From positions 1 to 6,287 of the forward strand of contig ASHK01000298.1 of the NCBI GenBank assembly GCA_000695745.1: a DNA stretch of 6,287 nucleotides, in the 5' to 3' direction. This DNA is from Vibrio madracius. GTDB taxonomy: Bacteria; Pseudomonadota; Gammaproteobacteria; Enterobacterales; Vibrionaceae. Position 1 is the first letter of the stretch. Every line of letters starts with the position of its first letter. Both the position numbers and the translations under genes were made by a program. Positions 6,281-6,287 of the stretch are shown piece after piece. The notes below the pieces were generated by a model. The model worked only from the letters and a program-made list of their open reading frames with translations, had not been told where the DNA came from and did no database searches.

Positions 6281-6287
6281 TTACGTA

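Noticed and set aside
6170..6287. Plus-strand frame starting MFIITLDVIAKRQ and open to the edge
   Set aside because: It has no ribosome site and overlaps the minus-strand fragment, whose residue composition looks more protein-like. It cannot be fully excluded.

Overview
The window looks like a chromosomal segment of a marine gammaproteobacterium, most likely a Vibrio or close relative. This rests on moderate GC, the codon usage, and a phosphonate-type ABC operon with two PhnE permeases. It is an inference from protein style, not a database match.

The left half (1-3369, minus strand) is one operon for a phosphonate-type ABC importer: phnC (ATPase), phnD (periplasmic binding protein, broken by a one-base frameshift as given), phnE (intact permease), and a second PhnE-like permease that runs off the left edge. 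The two permease genes overlap by four bases (ATGA). A perfect hairpin lies between phnD and phnE. Upstream of phnC are four heptamers at an exact 11-bp period resembling PhoB (Pho box) sites, followed by a plausible -10, which suggests induction by phosphate starvation.

The middle (3370-5340) is a divergent unit: a MarR-family regulator followed 21 bp later by a Bcr/CflA-type MFS drug transporter with a TTG start. A striking perfect inverted repeat (two 22-bp arms, 11-bp spacer) ends 10 bp before the marR start and overlaps a predicted promoter, so an autoregulated marR-efflux operon is likely. The transporter needs three one-base corrections to read through. A strong rho-independent terminator closes the unit.

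The right part (5420-6287) holds an intact flavodoxin-fold NAD(P)H-dependent FMN reductase family gene and, at the edge, a fragment of a minus-strand reading frame that I do not recognise.

Every frameshift in the window (one in phnD, three in the MFS gene, possibly one in the edge fragment) is repaired by adding one base to a short homopolymer. That pattern points to sequencing or assembly error rather than decay. If so, both the importer and the efflux pump are functional in the organism.
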